Source: Amblyornis subalaris (taxonomy: Eukaryota > Chordata > Aves > Passeriformes > Ptilonorhynchidae). From it: DNA of 64,000 nucleotides. This document shows, piece by piece, positions 22,430-33,410 of this stretch. The notes beneath the pieces were generated by a model that saw only the letters and a program-made list of their open reading frames with translations, had not been told where the DNA came from and did no database searches. How positions within the stretch are numbered: position 1 is the first letter of the stretch; each line of letters starts with the position of its first letter. A program made the translations under genes and the position numbers. The DNA lies in the NCBI GenBank assembly GCA_018881555.1, contig JACAXG010000028.1:256156-320155 (forward strand), given 5' to 3'.

Positions 22430-22860
22430 TGCAAATGTGATTGTCAAATGAGCTCGCTGTGTTAATCCCTTATGTACCTTGGTTATGTAGACCTCAGTAA
22501 TGTCAAGAAAAAACCTAGGAATTTTACTGCAAAGTTGTTTACAGGATAAAAGCATCTAATAGGATAGGATTTATAAAATGCAGTGATGGAATTTGGTGTG
22601 ATGACGCCTGTCCAAGAGCACTGTGACTAGCGGAGGTAATACCTCCCCAGGGAGCACTGCATGCTCCACTTGTGCTCCAAAGGGATATGTTCTGGGAGTT
22701 AATCCTCTGATGGCAAGGCTGTCAATTATTGATACTTCATGTATAGCTTTCCTACAAAGCTAGAGCTCTTCTGGAAGCCTTTAGATTAGCAGAATGATTG
22801 AATAATTGATATTACATGATTTATATGATTTTGAAAAATTCACAGTGCAGGTTGTCCAGG
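22430..22860. promoter_or_regulatory. AT-rich candidate conserved element
   Basis: Two AT-rich segments (22430-22590 and 22690-22860) hold GTGATTGTCAAATGAGC, GTGTTAATCCC, GTCAATTATTGATAC, GAATGATTGAATAATTG, ACATGATTTATATG and AGTTAATCCTCTG (OTX-like TAATCC). Forms of TGATT/AATCA recur. The piece between them is GC-richer. There is no credible frame. Confidence 0.36.
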
Positions 22861-25800
22861 GAGGAGCCCAATTAGGGTGCAATTCAGCCAACCCACCTCC
22901 CTCCTTGTTCTCCACCCCCTCAATCTCGGAAGCAGCAGGTACAGAGGGAACACACGGCATTTGCATTGCAGAAAGAATGAATAGAATGACAACACTTACT
23001 TTGCATTTTTACTGATCAGAATGGAGGTAAGGAGAGAAACAAGGTAAACATCCCAGACAGCCCAGACCATAGCATGAGGTGTTCCCTACACAGGGTAGGG
23101 GTCCCAGAGCCCACTTGCAGACTGCCAAGGAGATGTCATCCTGCTGCAGGAGGTGGGATGCTGCGCTCTGGACCAGGCTGTGTGCATGCAGTGAGGTGAG
23201 GATGGGATCACCTCCGAACTGCACTGATATGGACAAGAGTGCACCTTGAGAGCTGTGTCTCTGCACCTACTTTGGAAGGAGGTCTGTGGCACTGGTGCTG
23301 GACATGGCAACACTCTGTATGCCAAGGGGGCCCAGAGGTCATCTGGCAGAGACTGGGCTGTCCGATACTAGCAGCACACATCACTGTTCCAGCTTTTCCT
23401 ACTTCTGAGCCTGGTATTTACTGCTTGATCCTTTAATTCAGCTCAGCAAACAAGCTAAGTCTGGTTTCCTCTTCATTATTCCTCGTAGTGTGCATGGTCT
23501 CCCTGTGAGCACTGATGCTGAAGGCGGTACTGTTTGGGGTGGGGAGCACTCATACAGCACCTGCCTGTCAGCACTGCTCAGAGGCAGGGACTGAGGCACA
23601 AGGGCCCTGCCAAGCTGTCAGGGCTCTTCCAGTTGTTGCTAGAAGTCACATGTGCTTTGCAGGACCATGGCAGATCCCCTTGAAAGGGCCCTGCAAAAGC
23701 CTCATGGGTGGGCAGTGTGGCCCCTGCCAGTGGACTCCTGTTCCCAAGGTATTGGGGCAGACCCTGGCAGTGCTGAAAGGAATGTTTCCTCCCTGGTCAG
23801 AGAGGCTGGAGCTGCCAGGTGTCTGTAGAGTCCTTCTGCCTGCACCCGGAAGTGGCAGCTGGCAACTCAGGATGGTGCTGCCGGGACAGGACAGATGGGA
23901 TGCTCCAGGGTGACCCACAGAGCATCCCAGGACACAGTCCAGGAGACCCCTGGAGCTCCCCTAGCCCCAGGCACAGCTGTGGTGCCTTTGAAGAGGGGAG
24001 CTAGGAGCATGTTACTATAGTTACTGCAGGCTGAGGGTAACAGGCAGAGAGATATTTAAAAATTGATTGTTCTAGCAACAGCTCATCCGTGTTTGGCAAC
24101 ATCAGGCACATGATGTCAGCTCGCTGCACTGGGCTGCAGCCTCTGATATTTCTGTCTGGGAATTGCTGAAGTACAGGCAGTACCTGCTCCCTGGGGACCT
24201 GCACAGGAGCTGTCAATGCCTGTGAGCAGGGGGAGGCTGGAGGTGGTGGTTGGGCTTGGCTGGTGGGAGAGCTGTGCCGCGTTGCTGAGCCTGGTGCAGG
24301 GGCTGTAACTGCTGCCAGTGGGTGTGTGAGGAAAAGGCTTTTTATCCTCTGTTAATACATCACCAGTGCTGACTATGGATGCTCCAGCAGCTCTCAGGGC
24401 TTTACAAGGCAGCTGCCTCCTGCAGATGTGGTCTTGTGTCCACCTGCTCATGGAGCCAGCAGTACCTTGTGCCCCCTGGTTGCCCCATGTCCCCGTGGCC
24501 AGGGAGCCAGCAGCACCCAGTACCTGCCTGGCTGTGGCCCTTCTTGGATGCTGCCCGGACGTTCCAGGGCTCCGCTGGCTGGGGCTGGCCGGGGCCAGGA
24601 GCGGCTGTCGAGGCCGGGAGAGGAACATGTGCTGCACAGCCCCGTGGGGCGGCACCTCAGCACAGCCTGGCCAGGGCCCAGCAGGGCCCTCTGGTGAAGT
24701 GTCCCTGTGGAGGGGATGCTCCAGCAGTCAGCAATAGTTCAGCAGCACTGTGGATGCTGAAGAGCGCTTCAGAGCTGTTTCTAGGGCAGGGAAAGACTGC
24801 ATGAACGAACAACCAATACTGGACTTGTTTTGTGTGGAGGAAATGGCTGCCACAGTGTCAGGAATTTGATGCGTAAAGTGTTTTCATTCCATGTAAATTA
24901 GCCCCAGGGCTTGTCCCTCCCAGCGCTTCTTGCAGAGCTGGGAGCTGGCTCCCTTGGCACCGGGCGCTGTTGCTAGGTGCAGGGAAAACTCCAGTATTTG
25001 GTGTGTTTTCTTTTCCAGATGCCAGCACCGACCACTGACCATGAGGCTGACCTCTGGGCAGGTGTCACCTGGACACTAACAGCTCTCACTGGGCACATCT
25101 GATTTTCTTCACATCGTGGGGCAGCGTTGGCACCAGGTCTGTGGGATGGAAGAAGGGAATAAATGTTTCTGTCTCTGCTCTCTGGAGGTGTTCACCACCC
25201 CATGCAGGACAGCATTCCCAGAGTTCTCTGGATCCCAAGGCTCAGGGCAGCCTCGGGAGGTGTTGTGCTGAGGGGAGCTTTATCGAACTGCAGTGGCACA
25301 AGAGATGTGCTCTGCTCCCAGAGCACCCTGCACACAGTGGGGTGAGGGCAACACCCATCACTGGCACCTGGATCTGCCCCTGAGCAGCCCGGGCTTCACC
25401 TGGCTCCTGCCCACCCTGCAGGCTTCACTGAGGGCAGGTGATGCTGCTGATGTCCTCATCACTGGCCTCCCGTGCTCCCCAACCCCCGTAGGAGCAGGGA
25501 CCTGTCCTTTATGAGGTCTTGTGGGTTTCAGGGTTTTTTTCCTTTTCTTCCTTCCATAAGAAGAGACAAAAGGAGTGCAGAGAGATGGCGTTGGTGCTGG
25601 TGCTCGGTACACATCGAGAGGAGATGAATGCAGGAGGACTGTGCTGTTGGAGCCAGGAGAAGCCACAGAAGCTCCCAGTAGCAGGGATGCACCAGCACCA
25701 CTCCTCTCCGATGCATGAGTCACACAGAGCCTGGAGAAGAGAAACATTTCGATCATTTGTATTTTATGCGTGAGGACGTTATTTACTCTGATGGTAAAGA

Positions 25801-26734
25801 CAGGCATTGGCATGACAATTTGATTAGAAGGGAACTTTAGTTCTCAAAGAGATGTAGCCAGGGGCAGAGGCTCTCTCTGAAGCAGCAGTTTTTACCCTAA
25901 AGGCTGTATTGCCTGTTGTGAGGGGAGTGAGGAGAGCTTTGGTATGATTTCATGCACCATTTGGACTATCTTCATCTGACTTGTGGCCTGTACTTATAAA
26001 TCCCTGGCTCTGAGCAGGAGTGATAAGATCTTGAAGCANTTCTGTCTGTGCAGTAAGGAATTTGAAAAGATACATTAACAAAGTTATTTAATTGCTATGC
26101 ATCAATGCCAGAAGCTTGGCTAACATGCAAGAAGATTTAGAATTGCTCCTTTATGAGAGTCAATTTGGACTATTCATTGTTGCTGAGACCTGCTGGGAAA
26201 GGTACCTGAAAACTTACACTGGAAAACCTCTAGCCAGAAAGCTGTTGGAAGGGATTGGGAGGTAAAGATGGTGGAAGGTCCATCTCAGCAGAAGTGCTCT
26301 TGGGTTAGCGGTGCCGGGTGTCCTGGTGTATGAGGTGGGGTGGGGAAGAGCTGTGAGATTACAGAAAATGAAATCATGCTGTGAGGTGGGAGCTTGCAGG
26401 AGATGATCTCTTGTTCCCTGTCAGAGACAGGCTGTGGAAGCAGGTTCCTTCTGCCCCTGCTTGGGGGACAGAGCTCAGGTAGCAGACGCTCTGTGTCTGG
26501 AAGACAAAGGTCTCTCTAACTAGATGCAGCTGAAGACAGACAAGTTTAGATTAGAGAGAAGCTACACAGTGGGAACAGAGTGTAATTAAGCACTGGAGCA
26601 ATGCACCTCAGGTCTCTTCCTCATTAGAAACGCTGCTGTGAAGATCAAAGATTTTCTTTCTAAAAAAACTTGTGGTTGCTCAAACTGGAGTTAATCCAGG
26701 GCAGTCTGAAGCCCTGTGCTGGGCACAAGGTCAG
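22861..26734. other. Long GC-rich interval with three AT-rich islands
   Basis: No exon or mobile element was recognised over about 3.9 kb. AT-rich islands occur at 24000-24130 (GATATTTAAAAATTGATTG, TTTGGCAACATC), 25730-25860 (ACATTTCGATCATTTG, TTATGCGTGAGGACG) and 26010-26230 (GTTATTTAATTGCTATGC). GGAGCCAGCAGTACC and GGAGCCAGCAGCACC form a small imperfect repeat near 24450-24525. A 179-codon minus frame (24116-24655) overlaps three plus frames and looks spurious. An N is at 26039. Confidence 0.35.
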
Positions 26735-27283
26735 CCTGGGTCACCATCACCCCTCTGCCCTGCTCAGGTGAGACTCCACCTGCATCCAGCTCTGGGACCC
26801 AGCACAGGAAGGACAGGAAGCTGTTGGAGCAAGTCCAAAGAACGCCAACAAAACGATCAGAAAGATAGAACGCCTCTCCTACAAGGAAAGGCTCAGGGAA
26901 TTGGGGTTGTTCTGCTTGGAAGAGAGAAGGCTTTGGGGTGACCTAATTGTGGCCTTCCAGGACCTGAAGGCAGCTGACAAGAAAGATGGTGAGAGACTTT
27001 TTACAAGAGCTTGTAGTAACAGGACCAGGGGGAATGGCTTCAAACTGTCAGAGAGTAGGTTTAGATTATTGGGAAGAAATTCTTCCCTGTGAGGGAAGAA
27101 CAGCTGCAGCTGTTGCCCAGAGCAGCTGAGGATGCCCCATTCCTAGCAGTATTCAAGGTCAGGTTGGATGGGGCTTGGAGCAACCTGGTCTAGGGGAAGG
27201 TTCCCTGCCCATGTCAGGGGGTTGGAACTAGTTGAGCTTTAAGGTCCCTTCACACCCAAGCCATTCCATGTTCCCATGATCAG
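26735..27283 (+). mobile_element. CR1 LINE retrotransposon, 5'-truncated 3' end
   Basis: The sequence matches the end of avian CR1 from memory of the family. It has a CTCAGGTGAGACTCCACCTG segment, AGGAAGGACAGGAAGCTGTTGGAGC, CTCTCCTACAAGGAAAGGCT, GGGGTTGTTCTGCTTGGAAG and GATGCCCCATTCC. These lead into CAACCTGGTCTAG, GGGGTTGGAACTAG and TTAAGGTCCCTTCACACCC, with a degenerate 3' repeat ending near 27283. Two plus frames (26672-26941 and 26901-27092) are the decayed C-terminal part of its reverse-transcriptase ORF2. Only the last about 0.55 kb of a multi-kb element remains, so it is dead. Truncation from the 5' side is normal for CR1. The left edge is approximate. Confidence 0.93.
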
Positions 27284-30200
27284 GTCCCTCTTGGCCTTAT
27301 TGCCCACAAATGTATATGCAGGTAGGATGCAAATGGTTCTGTCATCAGCCTGGCAAGGCCTAAGTGCAGGGTAGGCTCCAGACAGGCAGCTGGAGCAGGG
27401 TGGGCAGTGTCAGAATGAGATGTCTGGAGAAGCACAGTGAAGGGCTGCCCTGGTCTTGGTGATGGGCTTGACAGGGATGGAGGAGGCTCTGGGGAAGCGG
27501 CGAGGGCAGGCAACAGCTCAAAACCAGGTGTGAGGGTCCTGAAGCATTGCAGAGACAGAACAGCAGGGCAGCCAGTTTGTCGGCTGCAGTGTCTGCTTGT
27601 GGGGGCTGCACAGGGCATCAGCTCAGGCTGTGTGCTACTTTGACAGCTGCTCTTCCTTGGGAAAAACGTGCCCTCAAAGAGCTCCTCTCAGACAAGACTC
27701 AGACTTTGCTTCAGATGGCATTCCTTGTTGTTTTTATTTTTCCTTTGGCAACTCCTTTTTAAGAGGAGAAATCAAAGTGCCAACACTGACCTGCCCAATG
27801 ATCCTAGACCTACATGGTGAATTGCAGTTTCATTGACCTGAGTGCCCAGGGGGNCTTTCCCCATCCACTCCAGGGCTGACTATTGAGGTACTGCACTCAG
27901 CTGTTGTTATCTGTGTTTGTCATGGTCATGGCAGGCTCCCCTAGCTGTCAGTTTCAGTTACGGCTGCCTAGGATGGATTATATAGAGCCTTATTTGCATG
28001 GCGGAAATATTTGAATACATCAACATGCCTTGAATGCCTAAGAGTTAAACCACAGAGTGTGCAGGTTCAGTGCATGGGAACAAGGAGGGATGAGGCAGTG
28101 TTGTTGCTGCTCAGTTCTTTCAGTCGCGTCAAGCAGTGTGGAGCCTTGGGGACTCCTGGGTGGGAGGTTCCCACGTGTGCTCCTGCTGCCTCGGGCCCAT
28201 CCTGGAATGGCTGAAGCAGTGGGCGAGAGTCTATAGATTTGGTGCTTCCAAGGGACCAGTCCAACACCTTCCCTTTGTCTCTGTCAGTTGCCAATATCTC
28301 TGTTGATAGTCCTCTTGTACATCTTTGTCAGTATTTGCACATTCTGCCTTTTCACTCACCTTGGTTTGTGAAAGCCTTTTGGGCAGAGGCTCAGTACCAG
28401 CCTGTGGCACTGCCCTCTGAACCTGAGAACCCTGTGTCTGCGCCTCTCGTTCTAGCAGGAGGAGAGGCAGGGAGACTTATGGGGCCCTTAAACACATTTC
28501 TGTTAGTCTAGAGCCTTGTTTAGTTCTTTGTGCATTTTCCTTCCCTGTAGGTAAATGCAGACATCTGGGTCAGCAGGACTGTCCTGCTCCAGCCCCTGTG
28601 CAGTATCTGCTTTCTTACCACTTGGTAAAAATTTCCTCTCCTTTTCTCTCCTACATGCGGCTCTTCACCCTGAACTTCTCACACACTTCTTGGTTCCAGC
28701 AATGCTTCACATCTGCTCTGGGCTCTGTCTCTGCCTAGGTTTCATGAGTGGTGACTCCTATGATGTGTTAAATGTTTGAACCCTGAAAGCACAGTTGCTT
28801 CAGGGGATAAATGAACCCCGTAGCAAAGTCAAGGGACAGGGTGGTTCTTCTCTGACTGACTCTGCTGCTGTGCCAGATGTGTTGGCCACATCTGGATGCC
28901 ATGGTCCTGGCCTTGCTCTGCAGAGCAGGAACACAGATCAAGCCCTGGAGAGCTGATGGGGCACATTCCTCCTCCACTTGAGCTGCTGGCTTTTAGCATG
29001 GGCCTGTCTAGAGACAAATCAGCAAGGATTGCTTTACATTGACAAATACAAAGTATGTGCACTGTCTAAATGGCTTTTTTCCAGACCAAATAACTCCTTT
29101 TGTCAGATTTTCCTGCTGTATAATCCCCTACTCTGTTCTCTCTTTGTTTGACCTGTATTATTCAAGCTCCAATTCAATTCTACCTTTGTGTAAATCAGGT
29201 GACCAGACACTCTCCTGTGCTGATTCATGGCTGGCACCACGGCACCCTCTGACAGATGTAAAATGCTCCTCTGTGCAGCAACCCAGCTCTCGCCAACCTT
29301 CCAAGCAGCACTTGTGGATCAGGATACAGACAGAGGTGTTGGGTCAGACTCGTACAGCGACTCCTGTGCCGTGCTGCCTTTTGCAGTGGCATTTAAGCAG
29401 CTCATAGTATCAGTATAGTATTTTTCCTACCCACATATAGAACTTCTTATTGCTGATAAATTGTGATGCATTCACAACTCTTTGCCTTTTCCTGGAGCTG
29501 GACAAGTGGATCCAGACAGCAGAGTTTTCATCCAGAAAGGACAGTTACCAGAGCCCTGTGGTGGTGCCTCCACTCTGGCTGCTTGACAGCCCTGGACAGG
29601 TGTCCCCTCCCAACCTGGGCTGGCGGTGCCACTTCCCTCCTGCTTCCCTGAAGAGGAGCTGTCACTGCCTGCGCTGAGCAGGACCTCCCAAATGTTGAGG
29701 ATGCGTCGAACATGAATCAGCCATTTGAAATTTTGAAGGGGGGAGGGGAGGCTTTGGGTGCTGTAAACTGAGGAGCTGGGTGGAGATCTGAGACACAGAG
29801 GGCACTGCCAATAGCAGCTTGTGTAGCCAGTTGTCCAGAGCACGTTGTAGTGCCAGGACCTCCCGCATTTGGGGACAGACGAGGACAGCACCCCAGATGG
29901 TGCAGCTGGTCAATAACTTCTGCTATGTGCTGAGAAAGACACTTGGTGCCAAGTCCTGCAGCCTGGTGGGAGAAGGACCCTATAACAGGGAGGTGGGTGG
30001 GAGCCCACTCTGCTGGGCAAGGGGCTGGCTGCTGACTATGTGGAGCTTTGTCACTTGTGGGTGGATTGGTGGGCATCAGAGAGGTGTAGCCTGGCAGATG
30101 GGAGGAAAAAAAGGGTGTCCCAGCTGCTGTGGGAGAAGGCTGCATTTCCAGCACCCATGGAGACCACTGCCCATTGCCAGAGCCCTGGCAGGGATCTTCG

Positions 30201-30439
30201 TAGAGCCCAGGCTTTGTGGGACGGAGACACCCCTGGGAGTGACATGGGGAGCAGACAGCAGAAATGGGGTCTGTGACCAGCCAATGGGGCACAGGTACTT
30301 CTGCAGATGGGCTCCTTGCAAGGACTTGAGTCTGATCCTTCAGAAAGACTTCCTTTCCTCAAGGGCTGGTCCTGCACAGCTCCCTGCTGCTCGGCTGGGA
30401 GCAGGGAAGAGGAGNTCATGGAGCAGTGGGGTTTTTTCT
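27284..30439. other. Long interval with no recognised gene
   Basis: The composition is mixed with no exon supported. Small AT-rich islands lie at 27960-28060 (GGATTATATAGAGCC) and 29030-29190 (TTACATTGACAAATAC, GTATAATCCCC). Frames of 191 and 212 codons (29717-30292 minus and 29819-30457 plus) overlap head-on and lack domains. Ns at 27854 and 30415 interrupt the sequence. Confidence 0.35.
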
Positions 30440-30930
30440 GCAGCATGTGTGAAGTGATGTCTGGATGTTTTCAGTTTGTGTTGTCATTAGGACTTACATG
30501 GGGAAAAAAACTTGTGCCTATAACTGGGAGGTGAAAGCTAACAGCTTGTCTCAGCTATTATTATACATGCCAGAAGCAGTAATGATTAAAGGGACTGCAC
30601 TGTGAGGTAAAGAGATGCCATCCTGGAACCAGATGACTGGGTGATACAATTAAGATAAAGAAATCACATATTGTTGGCAATAGGGAAACAGGAATGATGA
30701 AATGTGTGATTGGGAAGTGTGGGAGCAAGATGAAATTAAAGAAAAATCACAATACAGAGCAGAAAATGAGCAAGACTTGGAACAAGAGATGCAGTTGTTG
30801 AGAAGATAAGAAGAGCAGAAATAAATTGAGAGCAAACATGCTTGGAGTAGAAGTGAGGATATACAAAAAAGTCTTTCCAAACTCTATTAAACACAAGTTG
30901 CTGTGCTAAAATGAGAGCATTGCAGTCTAA
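30440..30930. other. Purine/A-rich asymmetric block
   Basis: From about 30640 to 30890 the plus strand is dominated by A and G (AGAAGATAAGAAGAGCAG, GAAATTAAAGAAAAATCAC). Translation gives short Glu/Gln/Lys-rich pieces with stops, as any A/G-rich strand would. It may be a decayed retroelement body or ordinary low-complexity DNA; I cannot assign a family. The first 150 bp contain CAGCTATTATTATACATGCC. Confidence 0.3.
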
Positions 30931-32214
30931 AGGAAATGACAATATTAAACTGTTGGCTTCTACAGTCGGTGCTTGGGGAAGGACAGAGGAAACCCCTCAC
31001 AGGCTGGGCTGTGCTGCAGGAGACTTTCTGCAGGGACCTGAACCTGTGCAGTGGTTGCACCTCTCAGGAATGGAGCATGAGAGATTTGCCAGCAGGGATG
31101 ATGCAGTGATGAACCCTCCAGTGAGAGCTCGGTGGCTGAGAGCACTCTGCAGAAGGGCGTGCCGCGGTGCCGGTGCGGTGCTGGACCAGCGGCACAGGGT
31201 GGCAGGGGCTGTGCGTGGGTGGGGGCACACGGCTGCAGAGCACCTCCTCACTCGAGGATGGGGCCCAGAGGTTTGAGGAGGAGCCCTCAACCAGGTGGGA
31301 TGGGGTGCTCCTGGACTGTCCTGGAGGGGCTGGTGAAGCAGTGCCTAGGGTGTGTGGCTGTGGCTGTGTGCTGTGTTACAGACCTGCAAGAGCTGTGGAG
31401 ACCTGACCTGTTCCTGAAGCCAAACATGTTCCTGCCTTTGGCTAAAACAGGCAATGGTAAGTNGTGCAGCTGCTCAGTTATGTTTCATCAGGAATGAAGC
31501 ATCTGAGAGCAGACTGAAAATGTCAGAGGGTGCGATGGCACCTGGAGTGGCTGGGAGGGAAGTGCCTGTCTGCTCTGGTAGAGCCACTCACCTGCGCAGC
31601 TCCTCCTCTGAGACTCTCCTCGGTGCTCCCAGGTGCAGTGACCCCAACTTGGTGACAGCTCAGCAGGAGCAGCAGCACAACTGCAGGCAGTAGGGCTCTG
31701 CTTCACAGAGGGGTCGGAGCTATCACGGGGCTGGAGTCACAGCTGTGCTCAGAAGTAGATGCAAAACATCCTCGACACAACATTGCCCCAGCAAGGTGTA
31801 TCCATACATGTGTGCACAGTCTGGGGAAGCTCTTTACAAGAGGAAGAGAAAGGACAAGGCCTTGTGATGACTGTTTCTAAATCCTGGGGAGGTTCAGGGA
31901 CATGTGGGTGATGGGGCTGAGTAAGCAGGTTGGCAGAACCGAGAGGTGTGAGAGGAATTCTGTCCTGCACCAAGTACAAGATGTCTGTGATGAGCTGCAG
32001 CTCTGGAACCTGTCAGAGCTGATGGAATATTGCCTTCTGGAGCAAGTGAAGGGAACTGCTGCTGGAAACAGCTTCCAGTGGCAACTGAGTGCAAACACGC
32101 GCTTGCTTTCCCTGAGCCCGCATGTGTTGGACACTACTCACTGGGATGGTCTGTTTGGCCGATAAGATGGAGCTTTCTTCATAACGTTAAAATCAGGTTT
32201 GGAAGGGAGTGTTT
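30931..32214. other. GC-rich stretch with no recognised feature
   Basis: A CpG-enriched patch lies at 31125-31260 (GGGCGTGCCGCGGTGCCGGTGCGG). It is short and has no TATA or splice context I can defend. Overlapping frames of 60-120 codons show no domain. An N is at 31463. Confidence 0.35.
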
Positions 32215-32370
32215 CCAGAGTGGTGGCAGGATTGTACCCCATCCTGATCCTGCCAGAGTGGTGGCAGGATTGTACCCCATCCTGATCCTGCCAGAGTGGT
32301 GGCAGGATTGTACCCCATCCTGATCCTGCCAGGCTGGTGGCAGGATTGTACCCCGTCCTGGTCCTGCCAG
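32215..32370 (+). repeat. 38-bp minisatellite, four complete copies
   Basis: The 38-bp unit begins CCAGAGTGGTGGCAGGATTG and ends ACCCCATCCTGATCCTG. Copies are at 32215-32252, 32253-32290, 32291-32328 and 32329-32366, then a four-base start of a fifth. Copies 1-3 are identical. Copy 4 has an AG-to-GC change near its start plus A-to-G changes (CCCCGTCCTGGTCC). Identity among the first three indicates recent expansion or homogenisation. Thirty-eight is not a multiple of three, so it cannot be a protein repeat, although a minus frame passes through it. Confidence 0.95.
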
Positions 32371-32469
32371 ACTGGGCTTGCTGCTCACCTCCCACGCTGC
32401 CACTTCAGTCGCCAAGCCCTGCTCCTCTCCTCTTGCTGTCCACAGAGTCACACAGGGGAATGAATCTTC

Positions 32470-32496
32470 TTAAACCTCCAGCTGGTGGAGGTTTAA
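32470..32496. other. Perfect 11-bp stem-loop
   Basis: TTAAACCTCCA (32470-32480) and TGGAGGTTTAA (32486-32496) are exact reverse complements around a five-base loop GCTGG. A third partial copy of the arm, AAACCTCC, follows at about 32499-32506. An AATAAA hexamer lies at 32514-32519. The stem could form in RNA or as a cruciform. An 11-bp perfect stem with a short loop is only mildly unexpected in 64 kb. Confidence 0.8.
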
Positions 32497-32790
32497 AGAA
32501 ACCTCCTAACCTAAATAAAGGAAAAGAAATATTTTTCCACCTGTTATTTTCTCCTTGACCTCTGTAAAGATTTATGGCATAGAAGTGAAATTCAAATCAG
32601 GCAACTCCTATATCTGCTCACCCTGCATTTTTTTCCTNTTCAAACTGAAAATGAGGAAGTACAATGAGACCTGCACAGATGGATTGAGTCAGGGTGAGGA
32701 TTTTAAACTTTATTCAATAAAGTGTTAGAGCTAACCAGGAAAATATTTTTTCATCTCTTTAATGCACGTGCTCTGAGCTGCTCAGGGCTT
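32497..32790. promoter_or_regulatory. AT-rich block with bidirectional AATAAA palindrome
   Basis: ACTTTATT (32707-32714), C, AATAAAGT (32716-32723) is a perfect 17-bp palindrome that places AATAAA on both strands. A separate inverted pair GGAAAA/TTTTCC lies at 32520-32525 and 32533-32538. The block could hold transcript ends in both directions or be non-functional AT-rich DNA. No flanking exon was recognised. An N is at 32638. Confidence 0.3.
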
Positions 32791-33229
32791 CTGAGCCACA
32801 GATCTTCCCTGAGGCTTGCAGGTGTTTGCTGTTGGGGTGGAGCAGTGCAGGTACAGCAGTGCTGTGGCACTGGGTGAAGGACCTGGGCACCAGCCTGGCC
32901 CTGGGGCCTTTGGCTTCCAATCAGCAGAGATGTGTAAGGATGGAAGTGTCCAAGGTACGATGGGAGAAATCTTTCTCTCTTTTAATGATCTTCATCAGCT
33001 CCAACAGCTCCCCTCAGTGAATGATGTTTTGTATAGTGCACAGAAACGAAAACTGTAGGTCCATGTAACCGACATTCAGATTCATCAACAAGAATTGCCT
33101 CTTGCATACCTGGATCTGAACTTACAGCTTGGCTCTGGTCAGGAAGCTGTTTTCCCTGTGCTGCGTCAGGGTGAGGGCAGGGCTGTGGGAATCCCACATC
33201 ACTATCCTGTGTGTTTTATCCCCACAGAA
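32791..33229. other. Mixed stretch with no recognised feature
   Basis: Frames of 64-80 codons overlap and none carries a recognised domain. The sequence includes a short T-rich segment near 32970 but no ordered repeat. Confidence 0.35.
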
Positions 33230-33410
33230 GTTTGCAGGCAGGTGACTGTGCTTTTAATTGCACAACTGCAAACACACAGCGCTCATCTAATTAATTTTTT
33301 TTTAATTAGTTATGGATTACCACATTTTCTGGCACTGATTTTTGGGAATCCCCCTTGTCTCCTAGGTGACCACATCTAATTAGTACTCATTATCAGGCAC
33401 ACTGAAGCTG
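33230..33410. promoter_or_regulatory. Candidate enhancer with facing LHX/paired-type sites
   Basis: CTAATTAA (33287-33294) and TTAATTAG (33302-33309) are exact reverse complements around a seven-T spacer. A second CTAATTAG occurs near 33376-33383, and GCTTTTAATTGC at about 33250-33261. Four TAATTA-class homeodomain cores in 140 bp is dense. GGATTACC lies between them. No coding frame is credible. Confidence 0.4.

Noticed and set aside
32215..32366. Regular repeats considered as a CRISPR array
   Set aside because: Units are head-to-tail with no spacers, and the sequence is vertebrate.
32138..32451. Repeat-containing minus frames across the minisatellite
   Set aside because: The 38-bp unit shifts frame each copy, so repeated protein segments are an artefact of reading through DNA repeats.
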